In this document: one piece after another, positions 39,385 through 42,836 of the stretch
Position numbering within the stretch: the first letter of the stretch is position 1
Layout of the letters: each line of letters begins with the position of its first letter
Position numbers and translations under genes: made by a program
Notes under the pieces: model-generated
Seen by the model: only the letters and a program-made list of their open reading frames with translations
Told to the model about the DNA's origin: nothing
The model's database searches: none
From: a virus
Direction: 5' to 3' (one strand)
DNA: 42,836 bases
Virus record (IMG/VR): IMGVR_UViG_3300032116_000436
Coordinates: 1 to 42,836 of that record

Positions 39385-39720
39385 ACAACGCAGCCGCTAT
39401 GCGGCTGAATTGGCCCCTGTAGTGGCCGGACGGCATAGGCAATAGCCATGTGCCACCGCTGCATTTCTCGCGGCGGGCGTAGCTATATTCAGGCTCGGAC
39501 TTGCGTCCGGGCAGAGATCAGTCGGCGGCGTGGATGGACACGCTGAGAGTCGTCACTAACCCATCCAGACGCCCGGCGAACTGGGACGCCTCGAAAGAGG
39601 GCAATGGAGACCAGCGGAGATGGGGAGCCGGTATCAAGCCCGGCCCGACTGACAGCATACACAGCGACGGGTTCCGACCGGGCATCGAACACCGGTCCTA
39701 AGCACACCACGGGAACCGGT
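39385..39720 (+). ncRNA. Candidate structured RNA or leader between nusG-like gene and late genes
   Basis: About 340 bases without a convincing ORF but with many local hairpins: CAGCCGC/GCGGCTG (39391-39407, loop TAT), an 8-bp stem at 39493-39512 (loop TTGC), a GAAA-capped CCTC/GAGG stem (39589-39600), GCCGG/CCGGC (39627-39644) and GACCGG/CCGGTC (39676-39697). I cannot match it to a named family. It may be the site where the NusG-like factor loads, or a separate RNA. Confidence 0.45.
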
Positions 39721-39764
39721 CAGCGACCCGACGATGCGGGGCTGTGTTGAGAGAAGGTGCGCAA

Positions 39765-39920
39765 ATGTCGATCAAGATGCAGTGCGGGCTTGCCTTCGTT
39801 GAGATCCCCGTTGAGGCGCTTGATGGGATGAGCAGGGGCGATGTTGACGCTCTGGTTCGCAACCTTATCGAGTGTGGGGCTCGCCTTGATGCCGCCTCGC
39901 ACGAAATCAAGATCGACTAG
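39765..39920 (+). CDS. Hypothetical 51-aa protein
   Basis: Soluble (MSIKMQCGLAFVEIPVEALD, GDVDALVRNLIECGARLDAA), GAGAAGG upstream of the ATG. First ORF after the structured stretch. A terminator-like hairpin follows. Function unknown. Confidence 0.65.
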   Translation: MSIKMQCGLAFVEIPVEALDGMSRGDVDALVRNLIECGARLDAASHEIKID

Positions 39921-39942
39921 TCCTTTCGCGCGCTTGGCAGCG

Positions 39943-39968
39943 GGGCTCTCGGGGAAACTCGGGAGCCC
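39943..39968 (+). terminator. Terminator-like hairpin
   Basis: A 9-bp stem with one T-G pair (39943-39951 with 39960-39968), 8-base loop, followed by TTCTTCATT. It lies upstream of the terminase genes, so the late transcript must pass it, consistent with antitermination. Confidence 0.6.
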
Positions 39969-39989
39969 TTCTTCATTCGGAGGCTGGCG

Positions 39990-40088
39990 ATGTTGACCTT
40001 TGCCGCTGGCTTCTTCGCCTGCCTCGCACTGGTGGCGGTGATCATCGGGCGCATTGGCTACCGCTTCGCCGTGGAACTGTTCGAGTGA
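39990..40088 (+). CDS. 32-aa membrane peptide
   Basis: One hydrophobic helix (TFAAGFFACLALVAVIIGRI) and an amphipathic tail. CGGAGG site before the ATG and GTGA overlap with the next ORF. Confidence 0.55.
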   Translation: MLTFAAGFFACLALVAVIIGRIGYRFAVELFE

Positions 40089-40156
40089 TCCTCTATTCCC
40101 TCATCGTCCCCATCGGCACAGCCCTTACGCTGGCAATCATGGATTGGCTGTCATGA
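40085..40156 (+). CDS. 23-aa membrane peptide
   Basis: GTG start in a 4-base overlap, almost wholly hydrophobic (ILYSLIVPIGTALTLAIMDW). Its stop overlaps the next ATG (ATGA). Only the coupling supports it. Confidence 0.42.
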   Translation: MILYSLIVPIGTALTLAIMDWLS

Positions 40157-40494
40157 CGATCTCGGAATTTCAGGCGTGGCTTGAAGGCTACTCGGCATCG
40201 TTCGGTGAAGCGCCGTCCGCCGACCAGTGGGCAGAGATCAAGGGGCGCATTGCTCGGCTTCAGGTTGTGTCGTTTCCGCCTACCCGCGAATGGACCGGCG
40301 CGCCTATCGGTGGCTGTGCTTGCCCGCCCGGCACCATATGCAACAGCATCGTTTGCCCGCGTGGGTATCGGGTGACCAGCCCCTCAATGGGGGCTTCTGG
40401 CAGCGCCACGGTTGGCGGCGGGCCGACCCATACGGTTCTCCGCCCAGATCAACTGCCTAGCCAAACCCACGGTCGCAACGGAGGCTGGTCATGA
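40153..40494 (+). CDS. Hypothetical Cys-containing protein
   Basis: 113 aa. N-terminal helix (TISEFQAWLEGYSASFGEAP, SADQWAEIKGRIARLQVV), then a Gly/Pro/Cys-rich tail (GGCACPPGTICNSIVCPRGY). The helical start resembles small proteins near terminase genes of other alphaproteobacterial phages. Function unknown. Confidence 0.66.
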   Translation: MTISEFQAWLEGYSASFGEAPSADQWAEIKGRIARLQVVSFPPTREWTGAPIGGCACPPGTICNSIVCPRGYRVTSPSMGASGSATVGGGPTHTVLRPDQLPSQTHGRNGGWS

Positions 40495-40652
40495 CGATTG
40501 AATACCGCCCGGCAAGCGACTTCCCGTTCTGGGTCGTGAGGGAAGACGGCGCTATCGTGTGCGCGTGTCCGACTGAGGACGCAGCAAAGCGGGTTGTCCT
40601 GGGCAAGAAGTTTGAGCCCTATCCGAACGATCCGGGTTTCATGGTTGTGTAA
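40491..40652 (+). CDS. Hypothetical 53-aa protein
   Basis: MTIEYRPASDFPFWVVREDG, then CACPTEDAAKRVVLGKKFEP. Coupled to the preceding gene by ATGA. Function unknown. Confidence 0.66.
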   Translation: MTIEYRPASDFPFWVVREDGAIVCACPTEDAAKRVVLGKKFEPYPNDPGFMVV

Positions 40653-40692
40653 ATGCTTATCACATTGATTAACAAGGCGCGGAGCAGCAATC

Positions 40693-40950
40693 GTGTCGCG
40701 ATCCGACATTAAGCGCCAAGCGCAGAAGAACCTTGCCGGCCTAGCTCGCTCTCATACTGAAAAGGCACTGCTAACGCTTGTGTCTGCCATGGACAGCGAC
40801 GACGAGCGAGTGAGGGTCGATGCGGCGTCTCGCATCCTTGATCGTGGCTACGGCAAGCCGGCGCAGTCTGTCGAGGTGATGGGCGATGAAGACGGCGGGC
40901 CGATCCAAAACAACATCGTCGTGAGCTTTGTCCCAGGTTCAACTTCCTGA
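40693..40950 (+). CDS. terS: Probable terminase small subunit
   Basis: 85 aa from GTG (GGAG upstream). SRSDIKRQAQKNLAGLARSH and RVRVDAASRILDRGYGKPAQ follow a pattern common in small proteins directly before terL, where the AA..ILDRGYGKP motif is typical. It overlaps terL by 23 bases. It is shorter than most TerS proteins, so a TerS-like accessory role is possible. Confidence 0.65.
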   Translation: MSRSDIKRQAQKNLAGLARSHTEKALLTLVSAMDSDDERVRVDAASRILDRGYGKPAQSVEVMGDEDGGPIQNNIVVSFVPGSTS

Positions 40951-42148
40951 AGCGTTCGAGGGGCTATTCCAGCCTCACCGCTACAAAGCGTTTTATGGCG
41001 GTCGAGGGAGCGCCAAGTCACATTCGATAGCCACGGCTCTTGTGCTGATTGGAGCGCAGAAGCCGACACGCATTCTTTGCGCCCGTGAGATTCAGAAGAG
41101 CATCGCGGATTCGGTCAAGCGGCTCTTAGAAGACAAGATCAAGGCGTTAGGGCTTGACGGGTTCTATTCCTCGACCCTGACAGACATCAAGGGCAAGAAC
41201 GGGACTGAGTTTATATTCGCGGGTCTTCGGACGAACCCGGAAAGCATCAAGTCTCTAGAAGGCATCGACATCGCGTGGGTTGAAGAGGCGGCGACCGTCT
41301 CCCAGTCCTCGCTAGACATCCTCATCCCCACGATCCGCAAGGAAGGCTCGGAACTGTGGTTCTCATGGAACCCACGGTTCAAGAGCGATCCGATTGACGT
41401 GATGTTCAGGGAAAAGGAACCGCCCGGCGCTCTCGTCAAGCGGGTGCTGTGGTCGGACAATCGCTGGTTTCCTGCGGTCCTGAAACAGGAGCTTGAGTGG
41501 GATCGGGAACGAGACCCTGACAAATACGCTCACATCTGGCTAGGCGAGTATCAGAGGAACAGCGAGGCCCGCGTCTTTCGGAACTGGCGCATTGATCGCC
41601 TGGACGTTCCATCGGACGCGCGGCCATACTTCGGGGCGGATTGGGGCTTTGCCATCGATCCGACCGTTCTCGTTCGTGCCTATCTGTGGGATCGGACGCT
41701 CTACATCGATGCCGAGGCGCACAAGATCGGTTGTGAGATTGACCGGACGCCGCAGCTATTCGACCAGATCAGCGGGTCAAGGGAATGGCCGATCACTGCT
41801 GACAGTTCTCGTCCTGAAACGATCTCGTTTATGCGGCGGGCTGGCTTCAACATCCATGGGGCTGAGAAGGGCCCGAACAGCGTCAAGGATGGCGTTGAGT
41901 TCCTGAAAAGCGTGGACATCGTGGTGCATCCCAAGTGCACGCACCTCATTGATGAACTCACGCTCTATTCGTGGAAGACCGACAAGCTGACGAACGAAAT
42001 TCTACCCGTCCTTGAGGACAAGAAGAACCACGTCATCGACGCGCTGCGATACGCCCTTGAGGCGACACGCAAGGCCGTCCCCAAGCTCGATGAAGTCGAG
42101 CACTACGCAGTCCCGCCGCAGCATTCGGGCGGATGGCTAGGAGTTTAA
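40928..42148 (+). CDS. terL: Terminase large subunit (complete, right copy)
   Basis: 406 aa from TTG at 40928, inside the end of the small-subunit gene. The ATPase has Walker A GGRGSAKS (24-31) and Walker B IDIAWVEE (113-120). The nuclease has D238 (GADWG), D292 (TADSS) and D371 (HVIDALRYAL). It cuts and translocates DNA into proheads. Residues 203-406 are duplicated, with two changes, at the left end of the window. Confidence 0.94.
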   Translation: MSQVQLPEAFEGLFQPHRYKAFYGGRGSAKSHSIATALVLIGAQKPTRILCAREIQKSIADSVKRLLEDKIKALGLDGFYSSTLTDIKGKNGTEFIFAGLRTNPESIKSLEGIDIAWVEEAATVSQSSLDILIPTIRKEGSELWFSWNPRFKSDPIDVMFREKEPPGALVKRVLWSDNRWFPAVLKQELEWDRERDPDKYAHIWLGEYQRNSEARVFRNWRIDRLDVPSDARPYFGADWGFAIDPTVLVRAYLWDRTLYIDAEAHKIGCEIDRTPQLFDQISGSREWPITADSSRPETISFMRRAGFNIHGAEKGPNSVKDGVEFLKSVDIVVHPKCTHLIDELTLYSWKTDKLTNEILPVLEDKKNHVIDALRYALEATRKAVPKLDEVEHYAVPPQHSGGWLGV

Positions 42149-42151
42149 GAA

Positions 42152-42526
42152 ATGGCGAATGGGTTTGAAATCATTCAGCACGGTGAAACGCTGGTCACAA
42201 GGGCGATCCGTTCGGCTGCCAACACGACCGGCGTTGTCGTGAAAGCGACGCCGGGGCGGCTTTACGGTGGGCTTATAACTAACTACGCCGCATCCGGGCG
42301 TTTCATCAAGATTTATGACATGGCTACGGCCCCGACATCATCCGACATTCCTCTTTTCACAATGTTTGCCGGTGCCACTGGGACCGCTCCCATTGTTAGC
42401 ACTCCTCTCGTTTACGGCATTCCGTTTTCCAACGGCATTTCCTACCGCATCACAACGGGTCAGGCTGAAAGCGATAATACCGCGCCGGCTGCCGGTGATG
42501 TGAACGGATATTTGGTCTTCACATGA
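42152..42526 (+). CDS. Conserved small protein between terL and portal (right copy)
   Basis: 124 aa, differing from the left copy (619-993) at four residues. Same start context and the same ATGA overlap with the portal gene. Function unknown; probable virion or packaging role by position. Confidence 0.85.
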   Translation: MANGFEIIQHGETLVTRAIRSAANTTGVVVKATPGRLYGGLITNYAASGRFIKIYDMATAPTSSDIPLFTMFAGATGTAPIVSTPLVYGIPFSNGISYRITTGQAESDNTAPAAGDVNGYLVFT

Positions 42527-42836
42527 TCGAACCTGACGGAATGAAAAAGGGGGGCAAGAAGCCCGAGCATCGTCAGGTTATGGAGCGGTTTAATCTCGCA
42601 TGGGAAGCCGACCGCGATAACCGTGACGATGCTCTGTCTGATCTGAAGTTCGTCGCTGGGGATCAGTGGCCGCCTGATGTTCGCCGGCAGCGTGAAGCGC
42701 AGGGCCGCCCGTGCATCACGGTCAACCGGATGCCGCAGTTCATCCGTCAGGTCACTGGCGACATGCGGCAGTCTCGTCCTGCGATCAAGGTGTCGCCTGT
42801 TGACGATCAGGGCGACCCTGAGATTGCGCGGATGTA
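42523..42836 (+). CDS. Portal protein, N-terminal part (right copy, cut by window edge)
   Basis: 104 residues of a P22-like portal, differing from the left copy only at residue 8 (Glu to Lys) over the visible part. Open to the window edge. Confidence 0.93.
   Translation, partial: MIEPDGMKKGGKKPEHRQVMERFNLAWEADRDNRDDALSDLKFVAGDQWPPDVRRQREAQGRPCITVNRMPQFIRQVTGDMRQSRPAIKVSPVDDQGDPEIARM

Larger units (their letters stand above)
41534..42836. repeat. Right member of the diverged 1303-bp duplication
   Basis: Co-linear with 1-1303 up to the window edge. The divergence pattern (silent changes, three intact reading frames in both copies) indicates two separately evolving phages; homology probably continues beyond both window ends. 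Confidence 0.95.

Noticed and set aside
39385-39720. A hammerhead ribozyme or tRNA in the structured stretch
   Set aside because: The sequence CTGAGAG at about 39543 does not fit the CUGANGA core, and no cloverleaf with TTC loop was found.
1-42836. Reading the repeated ends as terminal redundancy of a single phage
   Set aside because: The copies differ at about 7% of positions, which direct terminal repeats of one genome would not.
1-42836. CRISPR arrays or insertion sequences
   Set aside because: No spaced direct repeats and no transposase or terminal inverted repeats were seen; the mobile genes present are HNH enzymes and the integrase.

Overview
This window holds slightly more than one unit length of a temperate, short-tailed (P22-like podovirus) phage of an alphaproteobacterium, probably a Hyphomicrobiales-type host. 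The evidence is a full P22-type head set (portal, scaffold, coat, gp4-like and gp10-like connector proteins), a tyrosine integrase with an excisionase-like gene, a CI/Cro-type switch, a GTA-type 3TM holin, and a 50-base 3' fragment of a tRNA-Val(CAC) gene beside the integrase that marks the attachment site. Most genes touch by ATGA, GTGA or TGATG overlaps.

The first 1303 bases (end of terL, a 124-aa gene, start of portal) recur at 41534-42836. The copies align without indels but differ at about 92 positions (hand count, about 93% identity), nearly all silent. They are therefore two related but different phages. The simplest reading is two related prophages in tandem at one tRNA-Val gene, with the junction at 26525-26574. 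A concatemer or strain-mixed assembly is the alternative. Under the tandem reading, 1-26524 belongs to one phage and 26575-42836 to its sister.

Layout. (1) 1-18169, + strand: packaging, head, connector, ejection proteins (one carrying a SleB-like peptidoglycan hydrolase), then four or five tail fibre/tailspike genes. (2) 18170-22879: lysis and accessory block with membrane-anchored lysozyme, 3TM holin, a lipoprotein serine protease, a coiled-coil membrane protein, a metallophosphoesterase and an HNH homing endonuclease. (3) 22913-26615, - strand: small accessory early genes with orphan antitoxin-like domains and a G10 tract that fuses two of them. (4) 26525-27835: attachment site, integrase, excisionase. 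(5) 27819-31803, - strand: recombination operon (Rad52-like annealing protein, SSB-like protein, Gp157-like protein, HNH enzymes). (6) 31804-33087: immunity region with repressor, a secreted protein, Cro, and operators of the form WTCAC-N5-GTGAA. (7) 33214-39355, + strand: tiny membrane proteins, a DnaA domain IV-like protein, a RuvC remnant fused to an HNH enzyme, RusA, a replication protein, a zinc-ribbon ORF overlapping a Toprim-helicase, and a NusG-like protein. (8) 39352-40652: predicted promoter, a structured non-coding stretch and tiny genes, leading to terS, terL and the late operon.

The genes imply a lambda-style programme with P22-style particles. CI would act at the divergent Cro promoter and at the head of the leftward operon. 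The NusG-like protein is well placed to act as a late-gene antiterminator. The most unusual features are the diverged terminal duplication, the coding att site, the poly-G fusion, the resolvase taken over by an HNH enzyme, the lysis-region protease and the NusG/structured-leader pair.
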